A DNA stretch of 64,000 bases from Excoecaria cochinchinensis (GCA_947683425.1 CANTUQ010000003.1:4774001-4838000); one strand, 5' to 3'; positions 10,567-24,045 are shown, numbered from the stretch's first letter. A program made the numbers and translations. The notes: a model not told the origin generated them from the letters alone.

Positions 10567-13500
10567 AAATAAATGTAACACTCTTATACCCTATACGTAT
10601 ACTGCCGACTTAGCAATACTGTGCGATTACCATGATAAATTAAAAGTCACTTACTTATGAAGTTATGGGTCAATTTTTTTTTATATTCGATAATAATTCA
10701 CTATGTCAATTATCTTCTAAACACTTATTCACTTTATATATATTATTTAAACAAATACGCTAAAGTTCTTAGCTATCGATTTACCTATAACTGTCTTAAT
10801 TACTATTTGTTTATTACAAATTTCGGCAGTATAACGGCTTATATTTTGCACTACCAAAACCTGCAAATTTTAAAATCCACAGCCCCGGCAAGGGCACAAC
10901 AATAATGTAATCCACATCGACTCATATCACATTCACATTCCATAACACAGTCATAATAATTCGCACAAACCATATAATGTACTATACTACTACATAATCC
11001 AAATTCAAATACTAAGTTAAGTATATACATGCCATATCCAATACATACACCAAAAATAAAATCAACTTCTGCTCCTTCTGCTTGCTCCACAAAACCAAGG
11101 TATGCTGCTCCACCTAACGCGTAACTACACGCAGTCAAAAATAACTACGTGATGAGCATTAGAAAGACCAATGGTGGTTACTGATCTATAAATTCCCTAA
11201 TTTATTCTATTTATTTAGCATAATATAAATGCTTCTTTTAATTATTTTCACATATTATTATTTATTTCTAATTCACTTAATAATTCATTTAATTAACCAC
11301 ACTATTATTTATTTAGTCACTTAATTAACTATATACTTAATATTCTCACTAACTTCTTTAATTTCCATTAATCACTGTTCTTTTCAATTAATTCCATTTA
11401 TGTCCCTAATTTTTCCATTAATTCCATTTATGTCCTCACAATTACATAAATACCTATTATGTCCCATCCTTCACTTTAATTACACTTATGTCCTCATTTT
11501 ACACATAATTACCAAAATACCCTTGTTTAATTAACTTAATGACTATTTTACCCTTTTTGCATCAAGTTTTCACTTTTAACTTACAACTTAGCCAAATTAC
11601 ATTTTAGTCCAAAATTTTATCACTTTTTCACTGTTTCACTTTTTAGCACCATATTTTACCAAAATTACCATTTTACCCTTCCACTTACACTTCTAAATAC
11701 CTATTACGTCCCATCTTTTACTTTAATTACAGTTATGTCCTAATTTTATACATAATTACCAAAATACCCTTGTTTAATTCACGTAATGACTATTTTACCC
11801 TTTTTGCATCAAGTTTCCACTTTTAACTTACAATTTAGCAAAATTACATTTTAGTCCCAAATTTTATCACTTTTTCACTGTTTTACTATTTTAGCACCAT
11901 ATTTTACCAAAATTACCATTTTACCTGTCCACATACACATTTAACTTATTTTCTCCAATTTTGACCAACTTTTTGTAAAATTATCATTTTACCCCTAAAC
12001 TTTCTATTTATTTCAATTTAGTCCTGTTTTCACTCATTTTCACCAATTTCACTATTTTAATTATTTTTATCACATATTTACCAGTATGCCCCTATTATGG
12101 ACCCGATAGAAAATCTACTGACCGAATTTGCAGAACATGGGCCCCACAGACCCATTTTACTATAAAATGATCCCAACATGACCATTTTCATTACACTGCA
12201 CTATTTTATACAATGAATTTCACTGTACAATGCGATAAGCTCTCATTGGCCTATCGGTAGTGAGTCACCACGACTAATACCACGGTGTGAAATCCCTATG
12301 GCTAGCCAATTATACCCTGGACTAGATTTCACAAACAGACAAATACTAAGGGCAATATTTCTTAAAATCCTTCAAATTTCCTCATTACTTCAATATGTAT
12401 ATTTCAACATACATCTCATTTTCACATGCCACTTTGCATACACACTCATTTGCCGTTATATAGTCACATTATGCCTTTCATTTACATATACCATCAAAAT
12501 ACACATATTATAAACATATATAGCATTCGGCCAAGGGTTCCAATTTTCATATCACGCGCTATAATTTCTCTTAGTCACTCAATTACACATATTTCATATT
12601 ATACATACCTTTTATACCAATTACATGCCATAAATCATCACATATCTCATTTAATCCCTTATTAGTCCATTCTGCCATAACACTAAAGTTTCATCATGAA
12701 TTCTTTTCAACCTTTTAATCATCCCATCATGTTATACACATGTTATATTTATCATAAACACCATTTACATGCCATAAATTACCTTAAAATTCAATAATTT
12801 GCTTAATGTTCAATTCGGCCACACTTAGGTTTTTCATACCACTTTGATTTAATTTCATCTATCCATGTTTATACACTATATTAAGCCTACTAATATTGAA
12901 TATTAAGTTAGATTTAATTAATCACTTCTTTTTTTATTCCTACTCTTAAATATAACCTAAAAATGAACACAAATAATAGGAGAAGTGTAGATTTAGTAAC
13001 CAAAAACCTCTTTTCCAAGCTTTAGAGCACTCTAGGATTGCTTTTCCTTCCCTTTAGCGTGAGAAGCTTCTTCTTCCCTTGAAGAACCTACCATGGCCGA
13101 ATATAAAAGTGCTCATACCATTAAAACCAAGCTTCAAATGTAAAATCTAACTTCATAAATGTGTTCCACAGCTCCAAAAACTTCTATAGGGACTAATAAA
13201 TCAAGTTAAAAACCCTTAAATCAAAAACCCAAAAACTTACCCTAAACCTTGTGCACTTGATTTAACCCACTTTTAGTGCACCAAATGAACTTAAATCACT
13301 TCTACAGGATTTTAGAGGGGCTGAAATTTAGTTAGGGAGTTAATATTTGAGAAGAAATTGGAGTAGAAGAGAAGAAAATGAAGGATAGAAGTGAAGAAGA
13401 CAATTCGGCCTTGAGAGGAAAGAAGAGAGGCGGTGGCTGCTCTCTTTATATAGTCCTTAAATGAACCGAACTGGTCCAACCAAGGTGGTCCAACCGATTT

Positions 13501-13662
13501 AAACTAAAATTTTGGTTTTTCGGTTCATTTGCACTTTTTCAAAGTATCTATATGTTCCCCCTATTATTTTCACTTCAAACCAACTCCATTGATCTCAGAA
13601 CATCAAAACTAGGTTCCCTGCAAAATTTTGAGCTCAATGGGAGTCCATTTGTGCACCAGTTC

Positions 13663-16425
13663 TGTAACACCCCGCCATCCCCATTGGAAGGATACCGGAG
13701 TGCCACGCGGGCAAACACATATACTCGAATCCATATACTCATGTATAAACAAAAAAACCAAATGAAATGTAAAGAAACTTTTAATCATTTAATAGTAAAT
13801 CTTTTTTTTTTTACATGTAACATATATCAATATCGTTTTACAAAAAGGGGCTCGTCAGCAAATACATATACAAAAATAATATTTGTTCCTTTACAAAAGA
13901 TTTACTTTGCTAATTACAAGCCATATACAAAAATTACAGCGGAAAACTCAAAAATAACTTCATCCAAAAAGACTTCTAGTGGCCGACCTGCAGATATCCG
14001 ACTCTGAACCGAACTCGCCACCTGCACGGGAAAAGATCGAGCCCGTGCTAAGCGATAACGCTTAGTGGGGAGGAACAAAACAAACGAACAATATGCATAT
14101 ACAATAATAATCTAATGATCCAAAATCAAAGGCATCAAAATCACATGTAAACATATCTCCAAATTCCTTACTTGACATGCATAAATATATATACAAACCA
14201 GGCAATCAAGTATTCAATTCATAATTCTCATCATACTAAGTATACAGATTCAAGGTGCGATATAAAGCTATGCAAGAATTCATATACATCATATACTTGT
14301 AATCATGTCCAAAAATACATCTCAACATATACAACACATTTTAACATATAGCCTGATTAGTCTAAAAATACTCTCTAGAAGTGGATGCGGTCAAATGGAT
14401 ACTGATAGAACACAGTACCCCAAGCATATAGAGACATGAGTCTCAAACATGTATTTTTTTTCATATAGAGACCGAAGTCTCGCATTAAATCCATATAGAC
14501 CAAACATGGTCGAAACAAGGATCCAAACGGACCCACGTATAGCGTTTTATCATATAGCAGCTGCACACACACACTGACCTAAGTAAGCGCTTACTTATCC
14601 ACTACTATGACTATTCAGGCTTAAAACTCAACTCAACAATTCAAGCACCAATATCAATTTGAGTATTGAAAATAATACTGATTTATAGTCCATGTATACA
14701 GGTATACTGATGACATTTAAAACAAGTAACTATAAATATTAAATACAACTAAATGCAAATACATATTTCACGTATACTTGTGTCTAGATCAAACTCAGAA
14801 ACATTTAAATACATCCAGTATCAATTATTGGAGGCAGAAGTACAAATAATTCACATTCAAGACAATTTATGTTCATGTAAAATATAAACTAGCAAATTAT
14901 GTACATTAATTATTTAATCAGGTATACAACTCAATACTAAGCAATTATTAATTACACTTCAGATATTAAACCCAAACATTTGTCATGTAGTGCAAAAACT
15001 ATTGAAACCAGAAGTTAAAACTTCAATTTAGAAAAACAGGGCAGCAGGTAGAGGCCGGTCACGAGACACCCAGGCAGTGGCGTCTCGTGACGCTGGTTTC
15101 TCGCAAGCGCCACGCAGAGGAGCAGGCAGTCACGGCGTGACCATCAGTCACGTCTCGTGACGCCTAAGAGGAGAAGGGAAGGTCACGAGATCCCGTCCCG
15201 TGACACGCAGGAAGACCAGCGAGAGGTCGCGAGGCGTGATGCTCCATCACGTCGCGACTTCCCAAAGGAAGGAAGGTCACGGCGTGATGCTTCATCACGC
15301 CACGTGACTTCCCAAGGAGGGAGGTCACGGCGTGATGCTCTATCACGTCACGTGATCTTCCTCTCACATTCCTTCATCTTCTCCAAACTTCAAGATTTCC
15401 AGAAAAACTTAAAACCCAGAAAGAAATCATAAAACAGAGTGTAACTGAAAACTCAAATCCCAATTTGTCTAAATCCATTTTTCTTGCAAAAATCGTGCTA
15501 ACACGTACCTTTAGGTCTTCTGGGCACAAATACAGCAATTTCAATACAATTTATCCCATTTCACAATCAAAACAGAAGCAATGCCAGAACACTAACTTTC
15601 CAGGAATCCACATTCATACTCATGTATATACCTCTCATTGACAAACTCTATGTTACTCTTTTCTACAGAAATCATATATATACATCACATTGCTCATGCA
15701 TTTCACTAAACAACATACATAGCTAACATTAATAACATACAACAAACAGGATCCAAGATTAAGAAAGAACAGACACTCCCAAACCTGTATGAAGTCCCAA
15801 AAATGTCCACTGCACTCTCAGTCCACAACCTTCTCTTTTCCTTTATCTTTCTTCCTCTCTTCAACAGATTATATGAACCAACAATTAAACCCAAAATCAA
15901 TCCAAAGAAAACAGTAATGAACAATCCTTAAATAGAGAAGATGGAGAACCACTTGAAACTGACAATTACTCACCTTCTGAAGTTTCTCTAACATCCAAAA
16001 CCCTTGTTCCTCAACAGCAATATACACACATGCAAATGATAGAAAGAACAGAAAATGGAGAAAGGAACAGAATGTGGTTTACGTGAGAGAGAAAACAAGA
16101 GGAGAGAAAACTTTCAGTCTTTTGTTTCCAACCAACTGAAAATTCCTCAGTCTTCTCTTTTCCCTCTACACGTGCACACACTCTGCTTCCACATGGCACA
16201 CATGCACGATTTCTTATTCCACTTAATCCTCTTTTACAATTTAATCCAAACAATATTACTAATAAGTCCTTGACAATTACCTTTTACTCACCAAACTAAA
16301 ATCTGCCATTTAAATCTTTTATTTCCTTGCAATATAATCCTCTTTCACTCATAAATTACTCAATTGTCCTTAAATATCCATTTAAAATTGCTAATTTCTG
16401 ATTAGACCACTTATGGGTTGTGACA
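13663..16425 (-). repeat. 3' LTR of element B
   Basis: TGTAACACCC...TTGTGACA. It contains the CTAAGCG...CGCTTAG hairpin at about 14047-14064 and the GTCACG hairpin cluster at 15058-15357. The PPT follows at 16426-16439 (plus ACTCTCTCCCCATT, minus AATGGGGAGAGAGT). Confidence 0.92.
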
Positions 16426-17752
16426 ACTCTCTCCCCATTAAGAAAATTTCGTCCTCGAAATTTCCTCGCTTATCCAAACACATCTCAAATACCAAAACCG
16501 AAACGAAACAAAACTTAACATATAAACACTTACCCGAAGGTCCTGAAGCAACAGTCACATTTTCCGCAGTCATAGTATATGCCCGATGCCTAGTATGATC
16601 TTCTGTAGCACCAGGTCGTTGCACTGTCTCAGATGGTGCTCTCGGAGCTCTACTTGCATCCCGATTGCTTTGGATGACATTAGATCTTTTGCTCTCTTGC
16701 TGATTCGGGTCCGCTTGTCGATCAGGGCAAAATGCAAACCGATGTTCCATACTTCCACACTTAAAACAGGCGCTAGTAATCTTACGACACGTACCCCAAT
16801 GGTACCTATGACAATGCTCACACTCTGGTGCTCGGTTTCCCTTGCTAGCATGCGGTGCCACACTTCCAACTTCTGAAGGTACTTGTACAGACCCTCTATT
16901 TCCTTGCTCAACTGGAGCACCCTTAGACTTCTTAGTACTCACAACTCCCCCTTCTGGTGCTCTCCTCTTCTGTGCCATCTTCTGTTTAATCTCCTCAGAT
17001 TCCTCTAACTTCATTGCTGCAGCCACAAGCTGATAATACCCCACTGGTTGCAATACAATCATCGCAGACAAAGGACCTCGGTACACCTCACGAAGTCCCT
17101 CAAGAAAGTGTCTACATCTGAACTCACTAGTCAACAACTGCTCGGGCACATACTTACTCAGCCGGTTGAACTCCTTGTCATACTCACTAACAGTCATTCC
17201 CCGCTGCTTCAAACTAATGAACTCTCTCCACTTAGCTTCTTGATATGCCTTGGTCACATACTTTTGCTCAAACTCTTGCTTAAAGTATTCCCATGTCAAC
17301 TCAGCTGGCCGCTGAGGATTCCTCATCACAAGCTCCCACCAATCATATGCTGATCCCTGAAGCAACGAAACTGCACATGAAGCTCTCTGATCCGCGGGAC
17401 ATCTAATCTCTTGTAAAATCCTACCTACTCTCTTGAGCCAAAACTCAGCCACATCTGATTCATCTAAGGCAGTCCCATGAAAATCCTCTGCTCCTCGTTT
17501 TCTTAACAATTCAATTAGAGCCTTAGGAGCAGTCAATCTATCAACCACTTGCAGTAACCCTTGCACTAATGCTGGATCCATACCAACTCCTCTATTTGCA
17601 CCCACAGCTGGTGCAGGTTCCTGTGCAGGCCTATCCTGTCTCACTGGATCACCTCCTCTGATCGGACTATCTCTACGACCCATATAGACACTGTCCATTG
17701 TGTCGCCCATATACTCACTTGGATCCGACTCCATATAAACACTACAAAACAC
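16391..17752 (-). CDS. gag: Retrotransposon Gag of TR-GAG element B (453 aa frame)
   Basis: Intact gag with the same start (MFCSVYMESDPSEYM) and capsid motifs as element A: LLRKRGAEDFHGTAL, LLQGSAYDWWELV, FKQEFEQKYVTKAY and EYDKEFNRLSKYV. The zinc knuckles are CEHCHRYHWGTC and CFKCGSMEHRFAFC. After GPSG the frame stays open through NFEDEIFLMGREL, which resembles the C-terminal end of chromoviral pol. It then runs across the PPT into the LTR (below about 16440), so the true product may end earlier or be spliced at the conserved GTAAGT (minus strand, 16533 down to 16528). The open gag contrasts with the stop-ridden Tekay frames on either side. The role is particle formation and RNA packaging, with pol supplied in trans. 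Confidence 0.87.
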   Translation of the reverse strand: MFCSVYMESDPSEYMGDTMDSVYMGRRDSPIRGGDPVRQDRPAQEPAPAVGANRGVGMDPALVQGLLQVVDRLTAPKALIELLRKRGAEDFHGTALDESDVAEFWLKRVGRILQEIRCPADQRASCAVSLLQGSAYDWWELVMRNPQRPAELTWEYFKQEFEQKYVTKAYQEAKWREFISLKQRGMTVSEYDKEFNRLSKYVPEQLLTSEFRCRHFLEGLREVYRGPLSAMIVLQPVGYYQLVAAAMKLEESEEIKQKMAQKRRAPEGGVVSTKKSKGAPVEQGNRGSVQVPSEVGSVAPHASKGNRAPECEHCHRYHWGTCRKITSACFKCGSMEHRFAFCPDRQADPNQQESKRSNVIQSNRDASRAPRAPSETVQRPGATEDHTRHRAYTMTAENVTVASGPSGKCLYVKFCFVSVLVFEMCLDKRGNFEDEIFLMGRELSQPISGLIRN

Positions 17753-17852
17753 AAGACATCTGCATTAGGCCACTATACAAAACTGACTCTCATGCATAGA
17801 CTCGACTCTACACTCAAATAATCACAACATAACCCAGAACCACCAAACCTGG

Positions 17853-17864
17853 GCTCTGATACCA
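17853..17864 (-). promoter_or_regulatory. Primer binding site of element B, initiator-Met tRNA type
   Basis: Plus GCTCTGATACCA three nt from the LTR start at 17868, in the same context as element A (CCTGGGCTCTGATACCAAGC). Confidence 0.93.
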
Positions 17865-17867
17865 AGC

Positions 17868-20625
17868 TGTAACACCCCGTCATCCCCGTTGGAAGGATAC
17901 CGGAGTGCCACGCGGGCAAACACATATACTCGAATCCATATACTCATGTATAAACAAAAAAACCAAATGAAATGTAAAGAAACTTTTAATCATTTAATAG
18001 TAAATCTTTTTTTTTTACATGTAACATATATCAATATCGTTTTACAAAAAGGGGCTCGTAAGCAAATACATATACAAAAATAATATTTGTTCCTTTACAA
18101 AAGATTTACTTTGCTAATTACAAGCCATATACAAAAATTACAGCGGAAGACTCAAAAATAACTTCATCCAAAAAGACTTCTAGTGGCCGACCTGCAGATG
18201 TCCGACTCTGAACCGAACTCGCCACCTGCACGGGAAAAGAGCCCGTGCTAAGCGATAACGCTTAGTGGGGAGGAACAAAACAAATGAACAATATGCATAT
18301 ACAATAATAATCTAATGATCCAAAATCAAAGGCATCAAAATCACATGTAAACATATCTCCAAATTCCTTACTTGACATGCATAAATATATATACAAACCA
18401 AGCAATCAAGTATTCAATTCATAATTCTCATCATTCTAAGTATACAGATTCAAGGTGCGATATAAAGCTATGCAAGAATTCATATACATCATATACTTGT
18501 AATCATGTCCAAAAATACATCTCAACATATACAACACATTTCAACATATAGCCTGATTAGTCTAAAAATACTCTCTAGAAGTGGATGCGGTCAAATGGAT
18601 ACTGATAGAACACAGTACCCCAAGCATATAGAGACATGAGTCTCAAACATGTATTTTTTTTCATATAGAGACCGAAGTCTCGCATTAAATCCATATAGAC
18701 CAAACATGGTCGAAACAAGGATCCAAACGGACCCACGTATAGCGTTTTATCATATAGCAGCTGCACACACACACTGACCTAAGTAAGCGCTTACTTATCC
18801 ACTACTATGACTATTCAGTCTTAAAACTCAACTCAACAATTCAAGCACCAATATAAATATGAGTATTGAAAATAATACTGATTTATAGTCCATGTATACA
18901 GGTATACTGATCACATTTAAAACAAGTAACTATAAATATTAAATACAACTAAATGCAAATACATATTTCACGTATACTTGTGTCTAGATCAAACTCAGAA
19001 ACATTTAAATACATCCAGTATCAATTATTGGAGGCAGAAGTACAAATAATTCACATTGAAGACAATTTATGTTCATGTAAAATATAAACTAGCAAATTAT
19101 GTACATTAATTATTTAATCAGGTATACAACTCAATACTAAGCAATTATTAATTACAATTCAGATATTAAACCCAAACATTTGTCATCTAGTGCAAAAACT
19201 CTTGAAACCAGAAGTTAAAACTTCAATTTAGAAAAATAGGGCAGCAGGTAGAGGCCGGTCACGAGACACCCAGGCAGTGGCGTCTCGTGACGCTGGTTTC
19301 TCGCAAGCGCCACGCAGAGGAGCAGGCAGTCACGGCGTGACCATAAGTCACGTCTCGTGACGCCTGAGAGGAGAAGGGAAGGTCACGAGATCCCGTCCCG
19401 TGACACGCAGGAAGACCAGCGAGAGGTCGCGAGGCGTGATGCTCCATCACGTCGCGACTTCCAAAAGGAAGGAAGGTCACGGCGTGATACTTCATCACGC
19501 CACGTGACTTCCCAAGGAGGGAGGTCACGGCGTGATGCTCTATCACGTCACGTGATCTTCCTCTCACATTCCTTCATCTTCTCCAAACTTCAAGATTTCC
19601 AGAAAAACTTAAAACCCAGAAAGAAATCATAAAACAGAGTGTAACTCAAAACTCAAATCCCAATTTGTTTAAATCCATTTTTCATGCAAAAATCGTGCTA
19701 ACACGTACCTTTAGGTCTTCTGGGCACAAATACAGCAATTTCAATATAATTTATCCCATTTCACAATCAAAGCAGAAGCAATGCCAGAACACTAACTTTC
19801 CCGGAATCCACATTCATACTCATGTATATACCTCTCATTGACAAACTCTATGTTACTCTTTTCTACAGAAATCATATATATACATCACATTGCTCTTGCA
19901 TTTCACTAAACAACATACATAGCTAACATTAATAACATACAACAAACAGGATCCAAGATTAAGAAAGAACAGACACTCCCAAACCTGTATGAAGTCCCAA
20001 AAATGTCCACTGCACTCTCAATCCACAACCTTCACTTTTCCTTTATCTTTCTTCCTCTCTTCAACAGATTACATGAACCAACAATTAAACCCAAAATCAA
20101 TCCAAAGAAAACAGTAATGAACAATCCTTAAACAGAGAAGATGGAGAACCACTTGAAACTGACAATTACTCACCTTCTGAAGTTTCTCTAACATCCAAAA
20201 CCCTAATTCCTCAATAGCAATATACACACATGCAAATGATAGAAAGAACAGAAAATGGAGAAAGGAACAGAATGTGGTTTACGTGAGAGAGAAAACAAGA
20301 GGAGAGAAAACTTTCAGTCTTTTGTTTCCAACCAACTGAAAATTCCTCAGTCTTCTCTTTTCCCTCTACACGTGCACACACTCTGCTTCCACATGGCACA
20401 CATGCACGATTTCTTATTCCACTTAATCCTCTTTTACAATTTAATCCAAACAATATTACTAATAAGTCCTTGACAATTACCTTTTACTCACCAAACTAAA
20501 ATCTGCCATTTAAATCTTTTATTTCCTTGCAATATAATCCTCTTTCACTCATAAATTACTCAATTGTCCTTAAATATCCATTTAAAATTGCTAATTTCCG
20601 ATTAGACCACTTATGGGGTGTGACA
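17868..20625 (-). repeat. 5' LTR of element B
   Basis: 2758 bp, TG...CA, followed by AGTTC (20626-20630), the target duplication. The hairpin cluster is at 19258-19557. It expected to contain the element promoter at its right end; no unambiguous TATA box was identified there. Confidence 0.92.
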
Positions 20626-21110
20626 AGTTCACTTAAACTAGTTCGATTCGATCAATTTTCTTCTGCAGTAAAATACGACTCTAAAGCTGTAAAAATTAAC
20701 AGATAACACTCCCACTATCTTATTTTACACACTTAACATCTATTAGGCAATTTTAACCTTTAATAACCCCTTGGTCAAACCCGGATTCAAATTAAACTGA
20801 ACCCGAGGCCAACTTCAGAATGACTTTCGGATGTCAATTTAACTCCGTTTTTAGCTCAAATTTCACTAATAAACTCCTAATGACCCACAGATCATTTTTG
20901 CGAAATTAAAATTTTTCGAGCGTCGGACGGCTAGGTTTGCTTTATAGCCACCCCGGTGTCACCTGTCCCAAAATCACTATACTTTTAACACACTTATCAC
21001 TAAACTTTGACACTGGTAAACTCACTCCTTACACTGTTCGACAATGCGATTATCATTGTAACACTGAAATTATGGAATAACACTTTTAGACCAGTATTTG
21101 GGCCATTACA

Positions 21111-21149
21111 ATTCTACCCCCCTTAAAGAAAATTTCGTTCTCGAAATTT
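21111..21149 (-). promoter_or_regulatory. Polypurine tract and adjoining AAATTTCG hairpin of Tekay-2
   Basis: Plus strand ATTCTACCCCCCTT next to the LTR end gives AAGGGGGGTAGAAT on the minus strand. At 21130-21149 lies AAATTTCG-TTCT-CGAAATTT, a perfect 8-bp inverted repeat that would also encode an NFE-EIF-like pol terminus. Equivalent blocks sit beside the PPTs of elements A, B and C. Confidence 0.85.
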
Positions 21150-24045
21150 ACCTGAACTGAAAAGCTGTGGATACTGCTGTCGCGTGGTTGCTTCAGGCTC
21201 CCATGTTGCTTCTTCCACATTATGATGGTTCCAGAGCACTTTCACTAAAGGAATATGCTTATTTCTAAACTGTCTAACTTCTCAAGCTAAGATCTTCACT
21301 GGATATTCTTCATAAGTCAGATCAGCTTGCACTTGCACTTCTTCTGGTTTAATCATATGACTTGGATAAGATCGGTATCTTCTTAACATCAATACATGAA
21401 CCACATCATGGATCTTTTCCAAGGCCTGATGAAGTTTTAACTTGTATGCCACTGGACCTACTCATTGTATCACTTCATATGGCCCAATGAATCTTGGTGA
21501 CAACTTACCTTTCATCACAAATCTGAGAACCCGCTTCCATGGAGAAACTTTTAAGAACACCTTATCGCCCACTTGAAATTCTATATCCTTCCTTTTCAAG
21601 TCAGCATAGGATTTATGTCGATCACTGGCCTCCTTTAATCGCTGCTTAATTACTCTAACCTTCTCTTCCATTTCTCTGATCAGATCGGCTCCCACTAACT
21701 TGTTTTCACTTAACTCTGTCCAACATAAAGGAGTCCTGCACTTCCTGCCATATAAAGCCTCATATGTGGCCATCTTAATACTTGACTGATAACTGTTGTT
21801 ATATTCAAATTTCGCCAAGGGAAAATATCTTTCCCAACTGTCTTTGAATTCAAGTACACAACATCTAAGCATATCTTCTAATATCTGGATCACTCGCTCT
21901 GACTGGCCATCCTTCTAGGGGTGAAAAGTTGTACTATAATGCAATCGGGTTCCCAATGCTTCTTGCAGCTTCTTCTAAAACTGGGAAGTCAAATGGGGAT
22001 CCTGGTTTGAAATAAGGGAGGTGGGCACACCATGCAACCTCACTATCACATTGATGTATAATTCCTCCAATCGGGTCAGTGGAAAGTCCATCGTCACTGG
22101 TAAGAAATGAGCGAATTTAGTGAGTATATCAATAATCACCCAAATCGCATCATGTTTCCTTCGGGTGAGAGGTAACCCAGTCATAAAATCCATTGTCACT
22201 CAATCCCACTTCCATTCGGGTATAGTGATGGGCTGGAATAACCCGGATGGCATTTGATGTTCTTCTTTCTCTTGTTGACATATCAAACATTTTCCCACGT
22301 AATCTGACACATCCCGCTTCATTCCTTACCACCAATATTGCATCTTCAAGTCTTGATACATTTTATTACCCCCTGGGTGCATAGCATAACTACTGTGATG
22401 CGCTTCTATCAAGATACTTTTCTTTAACTCTGGTTGATTTGGCACACATAGTCTTCGCTTGTAGTATATACTACCATCCGGAGCCACTATGTAATCATTA
22501 CTGCCACTATTCTTCACTCGATCTATCACTGGAACCATCTTGTCATCTTATTTCTGGGAGGCTTTAACTTGCTGCATAAAATCCGGTTTGACATGCAATT
22601 CAGCTATCAAAGCTCCACTGTCAGCTACATCAATTTTTACATTCATAACTTTCAATGCTGCCATTAATTTTTTACTAAGTGCGTCACCTACAATATTAGC
22701 TTTTCCTGGGTGGTAGTCGATGAAACATTCATAATCTTTTATCAATTCAAGTCATCTTCGCTGTCTGAGGATAAGCTCCTTCTGTGTGAGCAAATATTTC
22801 AAGCTTTTATGGTCATTGAAGATGTAGCACTTTTCACCATAAAGGTAATGCCTCCAGGTTTTCAATGCAAACACTATAGCTGCTAGTTCAAGATCATGTG
22901 TGGGGTAGTTCTTTTCATGATTCTTAAGCTGGCGGGAGGCATAAGCTATCACTTTTCTATCCTCCATCAATACACAACCCATACTATTCAAAGATGCATC
23001 ACTATAGATGGTGAAGTCTTTGCCTGATTCGAGTTGAGTTAACATTGGAGCTGCTGTTAACATTTTTTTAAGCTTGTCAAAACTGGCTTGACACTTTTCT
23101 ATCCACTCAAATTTTGCCTTCTTCTACAATAGGCGTGTTAACAATGCTGTAATGATTGAAAAACCTTTAACAAACCTTCTGTAGTAGCCTACTAAACCCA
23201 AGAAACTTCTAATTTCAGTGACATTCTTTGGTGTTCTCCACTGCAACACAGCTTCAATCTTCTTTGGATCCACTTTAATACCCTCTGCTGACACTATATT
23301 GCCAAGGAATGACACTTCCTTCAACCATAAATCACACTTGCTAAACTTGGCATACAGCTTCCTATCTTTGAGTGACTGCAACACAATTCTCAAATGCTTA
23401 TCATGCTCTTCTGGAGCCTTTGAATACACCAGAATATCATCAATAAAGACCACTACGAACTGATCTAGGTATGGATGGAAGATCCTGTTCATAAGGTCCA
23501 TAAAAGCTGCTGGTGCATTCGTGAGTCCAAAAGGCATTACTAGAAATTCATAGTGTCCATATCTAGTACGAAAAGCTATCTTGGACACATCTGCTTCTTT
23601 AACCTTCAACTGATGATAGCCTGATCTCAAATCAATCTTTGAAAATACAGCTGCACCCTTCAACTGATCTAATAGATCTTCAATATGTGGCAATGGATAT
23701 TTATTCTTAATTATCAACTTATTTAGCTGCCTATAATCAATACATAATTTGAGAGATCCATCCTGCTTTTTCACGAACAAAACTGGAGCTCCCCATGGTG
23801 ATACACTGGGCCTAATGAAGCCTTTCTCTTTTAATTCTTGCAGCTGAATCTTTAATTCTTTCAATTCTGCTGGTGCACTTCTATATGGAGCAATGGAAAC
23901 TGGTGCAGTTCCTGGGGCTACATCAATTGAGAATTCAATCTCTCGATCAGGTGGCAAGCCTGGAAGATCTTCCGGGAACACATCTGAAAACTCACACACT
24001 GTAGGCACATCCGATAGATTAGATGTTCCCTTCTTTGCTTCCATT
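21130..24045 (-). pseudogene. Tekay-like pol: RT, RNase H, integrase, chromodomain-like end (element Tekay-2)
   Basis: Nearly complete minus-strand pol. RT (23124-24044) has LCIDYRQLNK, MPFGLTNAPAAF and FIDDILVYS. RNase H has IYSDASLNSMG and THDLELAAIVFALKTWRHYL. Integrase has the HHCC zinc region (HHSSYAMHPGG, CLICQQEK) and DDE core (TMDFMTGLP, FHP-stop-KDGQSERVIQ). The C-terminal module VEEATWEPEATTRQQYPQLF resembles the Tekay chromodomain-type tail. Stops occur near 23124, 22752, 22548, 22326, 22200, 21915 and 21462. Most of them fit a single C-to-T or G-to-A change of Gln, Trp or Arg codons. The order and motifs place it in Ty3/gypsy chromoviruses. The enzyme cannot be made from this copy. 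Confidence 0.9.

Larger units (their letters stand above)
13663..20625 (-). mobile_element. TR-GAG-type element B (7.0 kb, complete)
   Basis: LTRs at 13663-16425 (2763 bp) and 17868-20625 (2758 bp) surround a 1442-bp interior with PBS, gag and PPT. An exact target duplication AGTTC lies at 13658-13662 and 20626-20630. Orientation is minus. It has the same family architecture as element A without the internal duplication. By eye I count about 35-40 differences between its LTRs (near 1.4 percent), so B is likely older than A. Its LTR diverges from A's LTR mainly in the right third, while the gag N-terminal two thirds is nearly the same. Confidence 0.92.
10574..21110 (-). repeat. Shared Tekay LTR (5' LTR of Tekay-1 and 3' LTR of Tekay-2), split by element B
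   Basis: It starts TGTAACACTC next to a PBS on the left and ends GGGCCATTACA next to a PPT on the right, so one LTR serves both neighbours. Without element B (13663-20625) and one target duplication it is about 3.57 kb. It is very AT-rich with runs such as TTTTACC and contains no coding frame of note. A block at about 12243-12335 (CTATGGCTAGCCA, ACTAGATTTCAC) also occurs in the LTRs of element C. A second copy of this LTR is at 25685-30767. Confidence 0.88.

Noticed and set aside
13552..14007. 151-aa plus-strand frame
   Set aside because: Crosses the Tekay LTR/element B boundary and has no recognisable domain.
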